Positions 1-9,136 of a stretch of 64,000 nt of DNA are shown piece by piece. Numbering within the stretch: position 1 is the first letter of the stretch; each line of letters starts with the position of its first letter. The translations under genes and the position numbers were made by a program. The notes beneath the pieces are model-generated. The model had not been told where the DNA came from, ran no database searches, and saw only the letters and a list, made by a program, of their open reading frames with translations. The stretch spans positions 62,001-126,000 of the forward strand of contig JAEYAR010000093.1 of the NCBI GenBank assembly GCA_023404715.1. Direction: 5' to 3'. This DNA comes from Bacillota bacterium (GTDB taxonomy: Bacteria; Bacillota; Clostridia; Christensenellales; Aristaeellaceae).

Positions 1-2
1 CC

Positions 3-272
3 GACGCGGTGACGTTCCTGCACGAGGGGGAGATCGTATTCTCTGCGCGGCGCGACGAGCTGATGGATACCATGGGCGTCGCGCGCCTGAGCGCGGCGCA
101 GCTCGCCGGGCTTGGGCCTGACGAAGCGCTGCGGGTCCGTCGCGAAAAATTTGGCTGCGATGCGCTCCTGCGCGACCGGCGGGCGGCCAAGCGTGCGCAC
201 CCGGATTGGGTGGTAGAGCCTGTGAGCATCGAAGAAATCATGTTAATGATCGTAAAGGGGGACATACGATGA
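3..272 (+). CDS. ABC transporter ATP-binding protein, C-terminal fragment (5' partial)
   Basis: The reading frame is already open at the left edge, so only the last ~89 residues are present. What remains (AVTFLHEGEIVF, then a charged tail) matches the end of a nucleotide-binding subunit, where the D-loop/H-loop region is followed by a strand like 'L-x-x-G-x-I-V-F'. Walker motifs lie outside the window. Its stop overlaps the start of the next gene (ATGA at 269-272), an ABC-2 type membrane protein, so the two are translationally coupled and form one exporter. Substrate cannot be told. The family call rests mostly on the partner gene. Confidence 0.7.
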   Translation, partial: DAVTFLHEGEIVFSARRDELMDTMGVARLSAAQLAGLGPDEALRVRREKFGCDALLRDRRAAKRAHPDWVVEPVSIEEIMLMIVKGDIR

Positions 273-916
273 AGGGGCTTTTGCTCAAGGATCTGCTCGT
301 AGCGGGCAGGCAGGCGAAGACTACGCTGATGATTATCGTAGTATACCTGGTCATCTTTCGCAAAAATGCGCCGGTTCTGGTAGGGCTGGTCTCCATGCTA
401 GGCATGATGACGGCGATCTCCAGCTTCAGCCATGACGAGGCGGTCAAGTGGCCCGCCTATGCGGCGGCATTGCCGATCCCACGGCGCAATATCGTAGGCG
501 CAAAGTACGTTCTGAGCTTTGGCATCCTCGCGGCGGGCGTGCTGCTCTCGACGGCCGTGGCGCTGGCCGTCGGCGCGCTCGCCGGCGGCGCGGAGTGGGT
601 CGAAGTGGTCAGCTCAGCGCTCGGATGTGCGCTGGTGATGGGCTTTATGCTTTGCCTCACGCTGCCGCTGATGTTCCGCTATCCGGTCGAAAAGGCGCGC
701 ACGTTCATGCTGCTGGCGATGATGGTACCTACGGTCCTCGTGCTGGCGGGCGCGGAAATCCTCTCCGCCCGTACGCAGGCGGGCGCCCTTACGCCGGGCT
801 TTATCGAGAACTTGCCCTGGGGCGTTCTCTGCGCGGCGCTGGTCGCGTTGCTTGCGCTAAGCGCGCGCATCTCTTACAAAATATCCGTTCGCTTTATGGA
901 GCGCAAGGAGCTATAG
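269..916 (+). CDS. ABC-2 family transporter permease
   Basis: A 215-residue membrane protein with about six hydrophobic segments, starting MKGLLLKDLLVAGRQAKTT, the N-terminal pattern of the ABC-2 'membrane_5' permeases. These pair with a separate ATPase to export peptides, lipids or drugs. The start at 269 overlaps the stop of the upstream ATPase by four bases (ATGA). A longer in-frame start at 206 would sit inside the ATPase gene and gives a charged, non-membrane extension, so it was not used. A rho-independent terminator follows, closing this operon. Confidence 0.8.
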   Translation: MKGLLLKDLLVAGRQAKTTLMIIVVYLVIFRKNAPVLVGLVSMLGMMTAISSFSHDEAVKWPAYAAALPIPRRNIVGAKYVLSFGILAAGVLLSTAVALAVGALAGGAEWVEVVSSALGCALVMGFMLCLTLPLMFRYPVEKARTFMLLAMMVPTVLVLAGAEILSARTQAGALTPGFIENLPWGVLCAALVALLALSARISYKISVRFMERKEL

Positions 917-924
917 TTGCGACG

Positions 925-963
925 CGGATTCCGAGGCTTTCACGCTTTGGAATCCGTTTTTTT
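925..963 (+). terminator. Rho-independent terminator after the ABC-2 exporter
   Basis: Perfect 8-bp stem CGGATTCC (925-932) with GGAATCCG (949-956), followed by seven T residues. It separates the exporter operon from the ROK kinase promoter. Confidence 0.85.
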
Positions 964-990
964 AGCGATTGACGCGGAAAAAATTTTTTC

Positions 991-1019
991 TTGCGCCTGC
1001 CGCCTAAAACGGATATAAT
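991..1019 (+). promoter_or_regulatory. Promoter for the ROK kinase/RpiR pair
   Basis: TTGCGC (991-996), 17-bp spacer, perfect TATAAT (1014-1019). A good SD (GGAGG near 1041) and ATG at 1052 follow. Confidence 0.7.
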
Positions 1020-1051
1020 GAAGACGACAATCGACCATTCGGAGGATCTTC

Positions 1052-1945
1052 ATGAGAATACTGGCGTTGGATATCGGCGGAACGGCTATCAAATCCGCCC
1101 TATTGAATGGGGCGGGGCACATCCTGAAGGAGGCGGAGACGCCCTCGGAGGCCAAGCAGGGCGGCGCGCGCCTGATGGAGCGCGCAAAGGCCGTTATCGA
1201 CGCCTATGAGGGGTTTGACGCCCTGGGGGTGTCTACGACGGGCCAGGTCGACGCGCGCGCAGGCCGCATCGTCTTTGCCAACGAGAATGTGCCGTCTTAT
1301 ACGGGCATGCAGGTCGCGGACATCCTGCGCGCGCACGCGGGCGTGCCCGTCGCGGTGGAAAACGACGTGAATGCCGCCGCGCTGGGCGAGGCGAGCTTCG
1401 GCGCCGGGCGAGGGGCGCGCGATTTTTTGTGCCTGACGTACGGCACGGGGGTGGGCGGCGCGATCGTGATCGAGGGGCGCATCTTCGGCGGCGCGGACGG
1501 CGTGGCGGGCGAGATAGGTCACATCCTGACGCACCCGGAGGGGCTGCCCTGCGCCTGCGGCCAGCGCGGCTGCTACGAGCAATACGCGTCCGTGAGCGCG
1601 CTGATGCGCGCGGCCCGCGGCGTCTGCCCGGAGCTTCAAGATGGACGCGATCTCTTTGGCCGCATAGCCGCGCGGGCCGATCTGGCGGACGTGGTGGCGT
1701 GTTGGGTACGCGAGGTCGTATACGGGCTCGTCTCCCTCACGCATATCTTTAACCCGTCGCTCATCGTGCTCGGCGGCGGCGTGCTTTCACAGAGCGCAGT
1801 CCTGCGCGCGATCGAGGCGCAGCTGTATCCCAGGCTTATGAACAGCTACTGCGGCGTCAGGCTTGCGAGCGCCCAGCTTGGCAATCAGGCCGGGGTTTAC
1901 GGCGCGTTCGAGCTCGCGCGGCGCGTATTGGAGGGGAAGGCATAA
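1052..1945 (+). CDS. ROK family sugar kinase
   Basis: A 297-residue ROK kinase, the usual length. It phosphorylates a hexose or N-acetylhexosamine with ATP in the cytoplasm. The N-terminal phosphate loop DIGGTAIKSA (residues 7-16), the catalytic Asp in END (D105) and the zinc-binding ROK signature (H157, then C-x-C-G-x-x-G-C with Cys 167, 169 and 174) are all intact. The stop overlaps the start of the RpiR-type regulator (TAATG), so they form a bicistron. With sialidase, NanE and NanA genes downstream, a ManNAc or GlcNAc kinase role is plausible but inferred. A second ROK kinase lies at 8228, so the two may divide substrates. Confidence 0.85.
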   Translation: MRILALDIGGTAIKSALLNGAGHILKEAETPSEAKQGGARLMERAKAVIDAYEGFDALGVSTTGQVDARAGRIVFANENVPSYTGMQVADILRAHAGVPVAVENDVNAAALGEASFGAGRGARDFLCLTYGTGVGGAIVIEGRIFGGADGVAGEIGHILTHPEGLPCACGQRGCYEQYASVSALMRAARGVCPELQDGRDLFGRIAARADLADVVACWVREVVYGLVSLTHIFNPSLIVLGGGVLSQSAVLRAIEAQLYPRLMNSYCGVRLASAQLGNQAGVYGAFELARRVLEGKA

Positions 1946-2805
1946 TGGCAAACGATATTTTTACGGAGATTCATACGCGCTACAATCAATTTACCAAGGC
2001 GGAAAAGTGCGTGGCGGATCTTGTGCTCGAAAAGCCGGATCAGGTGATCTATATGTCGATCACCGACCTGGCGGACGCATGCGGCGTAGGCGATACGAGC
2101 GTCTTTCGTTTCTGTCGCGATCTGGACAAAAAGGGGTATCAGGACTTCAAGGTGGCCTTGGCACAGGCGCTTGCCTCCGGTTCGGAGGATGCCGCCGCAT
2201 CTCAGCTGACGGGCGCGGTAGGCTTTAAAGATTCGTTGGACGAGGTCGTTCAAAAGGTGCTTTCCACGAACGTGGGCGCGCTGAACGAGACCTACCGTCT
2301 GATTCGCACGGAGGACATCGACAAGGCGGTAGAGTGGATGACCCAGGCGCGGAGCATTTACTTTTTCGGCGTAGGCGGTTCGATGGTCGCCGCGCTGGAG
2401 GCACAGAGCCGATTCATGCGCATCACCAGCAAGGTGCATATGACGATCGACCTGCACCAGCAGGCGATGAGCGCGGCGCTGATGGGGCCGGAGGATCTCG
2501 CCGTCGCTTTTTCGTATTCGGGGGCGACAAAGGATACGCTGGACGTCGTCAGCAAGGCCAAAGCAGGCGGGGCGAAGGTGATCGGCATCACGCGCTTTAC
2601 GCGCTCGCCCCTGAGCACGCTGTGCGATCTGCGCCTATTGTGCGGGGCGAACGAGAAACCACTTCAAGGCGGCTCTATGTCGGTAAAAATGTCGCAACTC
2701 TTTTTGCTGGATTTGCTTTATGTGGAATACTTTAGGAGAACTTATGAGTGCTCTACGAAGAACAAGGTAGCGACGTCCGATGCGATTATCAGCAAGCTTT
2801 ACTGA
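1945..2805 (+). CDS. RpiR/MurR family transcriptional regulator (HTH + SIS domain)
   Basis: 286 residues: an N-terminal RpiR helix-turn-helix (about residues 1-77, with MSITDLADACGVGDTSVFRFC) followed by a SIS phosphosugar-binding domain (about 105-250, with IYFFGVGGSMVAALEA and FSYSGATKDTLDV). Such regulators sense phosphorylated sugars made by nearby kinases, and several control sialic-acid or MurNAc genes. It is coupled to the ROK kinase (1-base overlap) and closed by a terminator at 2853. It is the best candidate for the regulator of the downstream nan operons, an inference from position and family. Confidence 0.88.
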   Translation: MANDIFTEIHTRYNQFTKAEKCVADLVLEKPDQVIYMSITDLADACGVGDTSVFRFCRDLDKKGYQDFKVALAQALASGSEDAAASQLTGAVGFKDSLDEVVQKVLSTNVGALNETYRLIRTEDIDKAVEWMTQARSIYFFGVGGSMVAALEAQSRFMRITSKVHMTIDLHQQAMSAALMGPEDLAVAFSYSGATKDTLDVVSKAKAGGAKVIGITRFTRSPLSTLCDLRLLCGANEKPLQGGSMSVKMSQLFLLDLLYVEYFRRTYECSTKNKVATSDAIISKLY

Positions 2806-2852
2806 TAAATAATGGGGTTACGGCTTATTCTGCTTTTTTGTTATTCCTCTTT

Positions 2853-2887
2853 TAGCCTCTCGGCCTTTGCCGAAGGCTATTTTTTTA
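2853..2887 (+). terminator. Rho-independent terminator after the RpiR regulator
   Basis: Stem TAGCC/GGCTA (2853-2857 with 2875-2879), small internal loop, then CGGC/GCCG (2861-2864 with 2869-2872), followed by a run of T (2880-2886). Confidence 0.8.
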
Positions 2888-3193
2888 TCGGCTTTGACAG
2901 TTTTTCAGTCGGTGGATAACAAAACACAGAGTACTTCTGTTAATCTACGAAAAATTAAATTTTGTTTCTTGTAGAGAATATGTTTTCCTTTTTAAAAATA
3001 AAAATAAAAAAATTTTTTAAAAACTATTGATTATAAAATGAATTTTGGTATAATGGGTGCAAAGAGGGCGATAAAAACAAGCGAAACAAATAAAAGAAGA
3101 TAACATAATGACAACGGAGGTGGGGAATGCCGGGTATGTCCGCAGCGTCGGAAGAAGGGTCATAATTATTATTTTTAAGGGGTGGTTTTTGAT
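2888..3193 (+). other. AT-rich intergenic and leader region of nan operon 1
   Basis: About 300 bases of strikingly AT-rich DNA. It holds a T6A5 tract (about 3013-3023) just upstream of the promoter at 3027-3054. It also holds two tiny leader ORFs with possible ribosome sites: 29 codons from ATG 3108, whose stop overlaps the permease start, and 12 codons from ATG 3127 behind GGAGG. No RNA family was recognised. Confidence 0.5.
3027..3054 (+). promoter_or_regulatory. Promoter of nan operon 1
   Basis: TTGATT (3027-3032), 16-bp spacer, TATAAT (3049-3054) in the context TTGGTATAATGG. The same context and an upstream T6A5-6 tract recur at the nanE/nanA promoter (18125-18152), suggesting shared control. 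Confidence 0.7.
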
Positions 3194-4141
3194 ATGAGTA
3201 TTGCCGTAAACAGAGGCCCGCAACAGAAAGCACAGTTGATGCGACAAATCAAAAGACATCTTCCATTTTACTTGTTTTTAATCATCCCCCTCGCGCAAGT
3301 AATAGTTTTTAACTATTTTCCGATATATGGTATTCAAATTGCGTTCAAGGATTTTAAAATGAAAAGGGGGATTCTTGGAAGTGAATGGATTGGGTTGAGG
3401 CATTTCGAAAAAATGTTTCATGATCCGTCGTTCTTTCGCGTCCTCATGAATACATTGCGCTTGAGTTTTCTAAATTTGTTAACCCTCTTCCCCTTAACGA
3501 TTATCTTCGCGCTAATGATCAACGAAGTCGGCAACGTCAAATTCAAGCGTATATCACAGACGGTTACCTATTTGCCCCATTTTCTATCATGGGTTGTCGT
3601 CGGCGGTTTTGTCTATCAAGTATTGTCTCCCAGTCATGGCGTCGTCAATGCGATTCTTGTTCGGCTTGGACTTGTAGACAAACCTATTTATTTTATGATT
3701 CAAAAAGATATGTTTGATCCCGTTTACCTGATTTCTGTAATATGGAAAGAACTGGGCTGGGGGATCGTCATTTATTTGGCTGCTATTGCAGGCATCGATC
3801 TGAGTCTATATGAATCTGCCGTCATTGATGGCGCGGGGCGTTTACAAAAGGTCGTACACATTACCCTTCCGTGCATTCTGCCTACCATCAGTACTTTACT
3901 AATTTTGCGACTCGGCTCTTTGATTAATGTTGGGTTCGATCCTATCTTTAATCTGTACAATGAAGGCACCTATGAGGTCGCAGATGTTATTTCGACATAT
4001 GTTTATCGTCGTGGCCTGCAAGACGCCAAGTATGACTATACTACCGCTGTTGGTCTTTTTCAAAATGTGGTCGGGTTTATACTGGTGATATCGGGAAACT
4101 GGATCGCTAAAAAGGCCGATCCGGACTTCCGGATTATGTAA
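3194..4141 (+). CDS. Carbohydrate ABC transporter permease (LplB type)
   Basis: 315 residues with six predicted membrane spans. The N-terminal pattern LPFYLFLIIPLAQVIVFNYFPIYGIQIAFKD is typical of LplB-type inner-membrane permeases of CUT1 oligosaccharide importers. The coupling (EAA) loop ESAVIDGAGRLQKVVHITLP is intact. The ATG at 3194 was chosen over the upstream GTG (3182) because AAGGGGTGG at 3177-3185 then has an 8-base spacing. It is followed by a YtcP-type permease and a binding protein. No ATPase gene is present, so a shared MsmX-like ATPase elsewhere is inferred. Gene context suggests a sialylated substrate. Confidence 0.9.
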   Translation: MSIAVNRGPQQKAQLMRQIKRHLPFYLFLIIPLAQVIVFNYFPIYGIQIAFKDFKMKRGILGSEWIGLRHFEKMFHDPSFFRVLMNTLRLSFLNLLTLFPLTIIFALMINEVGNVKFKRISQTVTYLPHFLSWVVVGGFVYQVLSPSHGVVNAILVRLGLVDKPIYFMIQKDMFDPVYLISVIWKELGWGIVIYLAAIAGIDLSLYESAVIDGAGRLQKVVHITLPCILPTISTLLILRLGSLINVGFDPIFNLYNEGTYEVADVISTYVYRRGLQDAKYDYTTAVGLFQNVVGFILVISGNWIAKKADPDFRIM

Positions 4142-4154
4142 GGAGGTAGTGTCG

Positions 4155-5066
4155 ATGAAAGAAGGAAGAAACCGTATCCATGCTTCTTACGGCAGCCAGT
4201 TGTTTGATGTCCTCAACTACTCATTCATTACAATTTTTTGTATTACCATTCTTTTTCCTGTATGGGATCTGATCGTCATATCCTTTTCCAGAGCGGAGGA
4301 CATATCCATTATTCGTACGAACCTCTGGCCCAAGGTATGGTGTTTTGATGCCTATGCCTATTGCTTTAAGAATTCATTGCTGGCAGTGGCGTTTATGAAT
4401 TCCATACTGCGCACCATCATTGGAAGTATCTATCATATTTCAATTTGCTGCCTGACGGCTTTTGCGCTGACACGCTCGCAGATGCCGTTTCGTAAAGGCA
4501 TTACATTGGTTTTCCTGTTCACCATGTTTTTCTCTGGCGGCTTGATTCCGACGTATCTAAATATCAAAAATTTAGGCTTGCTTAACAGCTTTTGGGTGTA
4601 TATATTGCCGGGCGGATTTAGCATGTACAATACGATCATCATTCGTAATTATTTTCTGTCTATCGATCGCTCATTGGAGGAATCCGCTACGATTGATGGA
4701 GCGAGCATGCTGCAAGTCATGTACAAGATCATCCTACCGCTTTCTACCCCGGTTTTGGCGACCGTCGGCTTGTGGCAAATGGTAGGACATTGGAACGCTT
4801 GGTTCGACAACATGATTTATAATCGATCAGAGAGCTTAATCACGATGCAATATTTTCTTCGCAGAATGGCATCCAACGTCGCTTCATTACAGGATGAAGT
4901 ACAGATGGCTATGCGAGGCGTATTTGATCAGTCTGCTGCGGCTTATACGCCGGATACCATTATCGCGGCAACGACGGTGTTGGTGCTGGTCCCAATCATT
5001 TGCGTCTATCCATTTCTTCAGCGATTTTTTGTAAAGGGCATTATGCTGGGGGCCGTAAAAGGGTGA
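4155..5066 (+). CDS. Carbohydrate ABC transporter permease (YtcP/CarB type)
   Basis: 303 residues, six membrane spans, with the YtcP signature (FSGGLIPTYLNIKNLGLLNS) and the EAA loop EESATIDGASMLQVMYKIILP. It ends in the characteristic ...FFVKGIMLGAVKG. AGGAGG at 4141-4146 lies 8 bases from the ATG at 4155, which is why this start was preferred to GTG 4149. It pairs with the LplB-type permease just upstream to form the membrane channel for the binding protein at 5246. Confidence 0.9.
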   Translation: MKEGRNRIHASYGSQLFDVLNYSFITIFCITILFPVWDLIVISFSRAEDISIIRTNLWPKVWCFDAYAYCFKNSLLAVAFMNSILRTIIGSIYHISICCLTAFALTRSQMPFRKGITLVFLFTMFFSGGLIPTYLNIKNLGLLNSFWVYILPGGFSMYNTIIIRNYFLSIDRSLEESATIDGASMLQVMYKIILPLSTPVLATVGLWQMVGHWNAWFDNMIYNRSESLITMQYFLRRMASNVASLQDEVQMAMRGVFDQSAAAYTPDTIIAATTVLVLVPIICVYPFLQRFFVKGIMLGAVKG

Positions 5067-5245
5067 GTGCGACGTGAAGTCGCGCGTAATACGGTTTATG
5101 AGGGAAATCGGAGGCGATGCCGTTGGTTCGTTTGGATGTCCTGCCATAGCAAAAAACGGCCGGAAAGGAGGTCGCGAATCGCCTGCCTATGGCTTTGTTT
5201 ATGGAAAGAAAATACATGTTCAGGGGAACGAAAGGAGAATTTAGA

Positions 5246-6844
5246 ATGATGAAACGGCTTATTGCGATATTTGTGACTTTTGCGCTCCTCTTCTCGTTTG
5301 TCTCGGTTGGTTCATACGCTGATGAGATCCCCACAGTTTCGTATTATGCGTATTGGTGCGGCACTTTGGAGCCCGGCAGCTATGTCGAGTCTTATTTAGA
5401 GGACCGTCTCAACATGAATTTGGATGTCCGGAAAGTAAACCATACGGATAAAGAAGCTGTAAACTTGATGCTGGCCTCCGGCGACATGCCTGATTGCGGA
5501 TGGTTTGAACATAACTATACACAGATGAACGACGAGGAACTTATTCGCAGCATCCCTGTGGAAATGGTTCAAGAATATGTTCCCGGCTATATCGAGCTGT
5601 GTGAGCAGTATCCGATGATCTATGCGTTAGCGCTGGATCCTGAGGATCCAACGCAGTTCCGATTCCTTCCTGATTTTTATGTCGGCGCGGTCAATATTCA
5701 CAATAACGCCATGTATTTGCGCTATGACTGGATTCAAAAATTGGGAATTGACCTGGGCGTGAATGTGGAACAGCTTACCGACCAGCTCTTTATTGCGGAT
5801 AATGGTTTGAGCTGCGATGTGTTTGAAGAGGTGCTTCGAGGATTTGTAAACGGCGATCCTGACGGTAATGGCGAAAAGGATACATATGGTCTGCTCAAGG
5901 ATTGGGCGGTATCCCTCGTTACCTCGCAAGGGATCCTCTACGGTGGAAATATGAATGTGGACGGCAAACCACTCGACTGGTTTGCACACCCAGGCATGAA
6001 GGATTTGCTCATCTACGTACAGGCGCTGTATGCTGAAGGTCTAATCTACCCCGAAATCTTTACGGTCAAGTGGGGCGAGGATTGGGAACTGATCAACAAC
6101 AGCAAAGCAGGCGTACTCTCTGGCAACGCTGTGGCCACGATCTGGCTTCGCAGTTGGGCCAATAACCGTCCGCCGCTGTCTCTTTTTGCGGGCAATCCCG
6201 ATGCGCAGTTGCTCATGATTCCGGGAATTGCCGGCCCTGATGGTGAGGTGCACCACTCTAAGCCTTACATTCCCACCCGCGGTGAGAGTTTCTTTGTGAA
6301 CGCAGATGTCTCTGACGAGCATCTTGTCGATGTTCTGAAATTTTTTAACGGAGCCAACTTCCCTGAAGAGATCGATACCACGGTTACCTTGATTTATGGA
6401 GAAAAGGGGGTCGACTGGGAGTGGAATGAGGACGGAACTGTGACCCAACTCAACATTCTGGAGAACGGAGAGAAGGGTACGCAGGTCTTTAACCGCAACG
6501 TTGTCGACGCCGACCGGCCGGAAGTTGTCGATTACCTTTATGCTGCCGGAACAAAATACTATGTTGAAGAGGACGGCGGCATTTGGAATAAGATGTTACG
6601 CTATCCCTACAAGGCCGATGTGTTTAGCGAAACGGATGCGGCTGAGATCCAGATGGAATATTCTAAGGATTGGGAAGCCACATACAACGCCTACTTTATG
6701 GACGTTATTTTAGGCAAAGCCAATGTCGAAGAGGACTGGGACGCTTACATTAAAAAACTGAATCAGCTCAAATATGACGAATATGTTGATGAAATGGATA
6801 AAGCACCTTCTATTGAGGAGCTCATCGAGGCATACCGTAATTAA
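5246..6844 (+). CDS. Extracellular solute-binding protein for nan operon 1 ABC importer
   Basis: 532 residues, the long (about 500 aa) LipO/YtcQ class of sugar-binding proteins that partner with LplB/YtcP permeases. A Sec signal peptide spans residues 1 to about 25 (MMKRLIAIFVTFALLF, ending GSYA). There is no lipobox cysteine. A calcium-site-like segment (NGDPDGNGEKDTYGL) is typical of the family. AAAGGAG at 5231-5237 lies 8 bases before ATG 5246; longer in-frame starts lack this. Here the binding protein follows its permeases, unlike the other four importers in the window. Substrate is inferred (sialoside or sialic acid) from the sialidase downstream. Confidence 0.88.
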   Translation: MMKRLIAIFVTFALLFSFVSVGSYADEIPTVSYYAYWCGTLEPGSYVESYLEDRLNMNLDVRKVNHTDKEAVNLMLASGDMPDCGWFEHNYTQMNDEELIRSIPVEMVQEYVPGYIELCEQYPMIYALALDPEDPTQFRFLPDFYVGAVNIHNNAMYLRYDWIQKLGIDLGVNVEQLTDQLFIADNGLSCDVFEEVLRGFVNGDPDGNGEKDTYGLLKDWAVSLVTSQGILYGGNMNVDGKPLDWFAHPGMKDLLIYVQALYAEGLIYPEIFTVKWGEDWELINNSKAGVLSGNAVATIWLRSWANNRPPLSLFAGNPDAQLLMIPGIAGPDGEVHHSKPYIPTRGESFFVNADVSDEHLVDVLKFFNGANFPEEIDTTVTLIYGEKGVDWEWNEDGTVTQLNILENGEKGTQVFNRNVVDADRPEVVDYLYAAGTKYYVEEDGGIWNKMLRYPYKADVFSETDAAEIQMEYSKDWEATYNAYFMDVILGKANVEEDWDAYIKKLNQLKYDEYVDEMDKAPSIEELIEAYRN

Positions 6845-6958
6845 AAGGGTTCATCCGCTTTTCGAGCGGTCCTAAGTGCAAAGGGGCGTCGTAAACATGG
6901 CGTTGCGCGCCCCCTTCTCAACCAATCCACTTTATTGCAGACAAAAAGGGTGAGATTT

Positions 6959-8125
6959 ATGAAACAAGAAAAAATGTATCAATTCATGCCGCTGTTCGAA
7001 TCAAATGAAGTTTCGAATTACCGCATTCCGAGTCTCGTGATTACCATGCACGGTACCGTGATCGCTTTTTGTAACGATCGCCGCAACGATATTGGCGACC
7101 GTTCGCCGGAGCATTGGGTTTGCTGTCGGCGGTGCGAAGTCAGTAAGGAGTTTGAAGATACTGTCGTAATCTTTGGTCGGCCAGACTGGAGTTGTATGCT
7201 GGGTGCAGCGTTTTACGACGCGCAAAAGGATAAGATTTTATGTCTTTTCTCCCGCAAGCCAAACAGCCCGGCAGCTATCGCCGCCTATGAAGCGCTTCCG
7301 GAATCTGAACGGCCCTCTGTTGGCTTTTGCATCGCGGAGAGCGTGGATGACGGCAAGACATTCATCGTGCGCGATGTAGACATAGCGCCGAATGCAGAGG
7401 GACAAAGGGGGAGCACGCATGGTTCCGCTGCGGGCATCCAACTCAAACATGGGCCGTATGCAGGCAGACTGATCGCTTCCGGGCGCTACCATGTAGAGCC
7501 ACAGAATTCGAAGGAGGATTTCGAAAACAAGGATCGCCTTCGCACCAGCCATTGGAATTGTTCCGTTTATTCAGACGATCATGGTCAAACGTGGCATACC
7601 GGCGGCAGAGTTCAAACAGGTACCGGCGAAGGCGCGCTCATGGAGCTTTGCGATGGGCGAATTGTGTTAAATTCCCGTGCTTATTTTAATGACGGCAGGC
7701 GCCGTGTGGCCTGGAGCTCTGACGGAGGGATTACGTTTGGCAGTTTTCAATTGGCCAACGATCTGACGGAGATTGCAGGCGGCGTCAATGCCGCGATGGT
7801 TACGGCCAAGCTGCCGGATGAAAGCGAAATTTGCGTTTATACCTCGGTGAACAACCGAAGACAACAGCTGATCGATCGCGACTTTACATGGCAGAACCCC
7901 AGGAGAAATGTGAGCGCATGGGTGAGCTATGACGGCGGTATGACGTGGCCGCACGTCCGCACGATCTATGCGGGTCCCTCTGCCTACAATTCGTTGGCCT
8001 TCGACGAGGTCAGGAATCGTTTTGCCATGCTGATCGAATATGGGTTTGAAGGGGAAACCTGCTATCAACGCGGAATTGGCATTGCATTCTTTACGCCTGA
8101 CTGGTTGTTAGCCGAACAAGTTTAA
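6959..8125 (+). CDS. Sialidase (exo-alpha-sialidase, GH33-like), apparently intracellular
   Basis: 388 residues with no signal peptide or membrane anchor. The sialidase Arg motif YRIP (R22), acidic residues at D44/D47, several Asp boxes (SDDHGQTW, SSDGGITF, SYDGGMTW) and a C-terminal AYNSLAF resembling the conserved nucleophilic-Tyr region are all visible, giving a six-bladed sialidase fold. It would release sialic acid from imported sialosides in the cytoplasm. It sits between the importer and the ROK-nanE-nagA genes. AAAGGG(TGAG) precedes ATG 6959. The catalytic assignments are from motif reading only. Confidence 0.8.
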   Translation: MKQEKMYQFMPLFESNEVSNYRIPSLVITMHGTVIAFCNDRRNDIGDRSPEHWVCCRRCEVSKEFEDTVVIFGRPDWSCMLGAAFYDAQKDKILCLFSRKPNSPAAIAAYEALPESERPSVGFCIAESVDDGKTFIVRDVDIAPNAEGQRGSTHGSAAGIQLKHGPYAGRLIASGRYHVEPQNSKEDFENKDRLRTSHWNCSVYSDDHGQTWHTGGRVQTGTGEGALMELCDGRIVLNSRAYFNDGRRRVAWSSDGGITFGSFQLANDLTEIAGGVNAAMVTAKLPDESEICVYTSVNNRRQQLIDRDFTWQNPRRNVSAWVSYDGGMTWPHVRTIYAGPSAYNSLAFDEVRNRFAMLIEYGFEGETCYQRGIGIAFFTPDWLLAEQV

Positions 8126-8227
8126 ACCCGCATACGCAGAACAAACCTCTTTTGCTAAGATGGAAAACTTAGAAAGGAGCAAATGAGCGTGGAGGCATTG
8201 ATCCTTAACGCATTATAAAGGACCAAT

Positions 8228-9136
8228 ATGATGATGGGAAAAATACTTGTTCTGGATATTGGCGGTACAGTCATCAAGTCTGCACTGTTTCAGGGGGGCG
8301 AGTTGACAGAGCTGCGCCATACGCCCTCGAAGACCGCATGCGTTGAGGAGCGGGCGGCGAACGCTATTGAAGTTGCAAAAGGATACTGGGGATTTGACGC
8401 CGTCGGGATCGCGATTACGGGTCAAGTTGATATGCGGTCGCGCACCATATTGTTCGAATACTACGGGCATTTCCATGAAGGTGGATTCCAAATTGGGGAA
8501 CTCTTTGAGGAGGCGCTCCATTGCCCGGTATTTGTGCTGAATGATTCGAATGCGGCAGCACTTGGCGAAGCTACGTATGGCGCGGGGAGAATGCATAGAG
8601 ATTTGCTTTTGCTCACTTACGGCACCGGTGTAGGCGGCGGCATCGTTCTTGCGGATAAGCTATATACGGGAAGCCGGGGAATAGCGGCGGAAATGGGCCA
8701 TGTTGTAACCCATAAGGGGGGACGCCTTTGCGGCTGCGGCCGTCGCGGCTGCTATGAACGCTATGCTTCCGTTACGGCGCTGTTATCGGCTGCGCGAGAG
8801 ATAGATCCCAATATTCAGAATGGATTTCAATTTTTTGATATTGTAGAACATAGCGTACAGCTTCGAAAAGTGTTGTATACGTGGGTGGAAGAGGTGGTTG
8901 AGGGCTTGTGTACGATCGTCTACATTTTCAATCCCTCTCTGATCATTCTCGGCGGTGGAATCATGGAACGAACCGATGTGATAGAGATGATTGCTGATCG
9001 CTTTGCACATCGAGTGATCCCTACCTTTTCTCAGGTGAAATTTCGGCATGCTGCTTTGGGAAATTGCGCCGGACTCTATGGGGCATATATTCATACGAGC
9101 AAACAATTGGATGAGGAGGGAAAACAGAATGGATAG
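8228..9136 (+). CDS. ROK family kinase, probable N-acetylmannosamine kinase
   Basis: 302 residues with the ROK phosphate loop DIGGTVIKSA, catalytic Asp in NDSNAAALGE, and the zinc motif C-G-C-G-x-x-G-C. It overlaps nanE by eight bases (ATGGATAG), so ManNAc kinase (NanK role) is the simplest reading: it makes ManNAc-6-P, which NanE epimerises. Substrate specificity cannot be read directly. Three ATGs in a row (8228, 8231, 8234) follow AAAGGA at 8216-8221; the first was used. A short 11-codon ORF with a good ribosome site (ATG 8183) lies just upstream and may couple translation. Confidence 0.82.
   Translation: MMMGKILVLDIGGTVIKSALFQGGELTELRHTPSKTACVEERAANAIEVAKGYWGFDAVGIAITGQVDMRSRTILFEYYGHFHEGGFQIGELFEEALHCPVFVLNDSNAAALGEATYGAGRMHRDLLLLTYGTGVGGGIVLADKLYTGSRGIAAEMGHVVTHKGGRLCGCGRRGCYERYASVTALLSAAREIDPNIQNGFQFFDIVEHSVQLRKVLYTWVEEVVEGLCTIVYIFNPSLIILGGGIMERTDVIEMIADRFAHRVIPTFSQVKFRHAALGNCAGLYGAYIHTSKQLDEEGKQNG

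Noticed and set aside
3047..3056. GGTATA text at the nan promoters as an E. coli-type NanR (GntR) operator
   Set aside because: It coincides with the -10 box and is a single copy; the only nearby regulator is RpiR-type, which has different sites.
6845..6958. Terminator between the first binding protein and the sialidase
   Set aside because: CCGC/GCGG (about 6853-6868) and GGGGCG/CGCCCC stems exist but neither is followed by a T run; the genes are probably co-transcribed.
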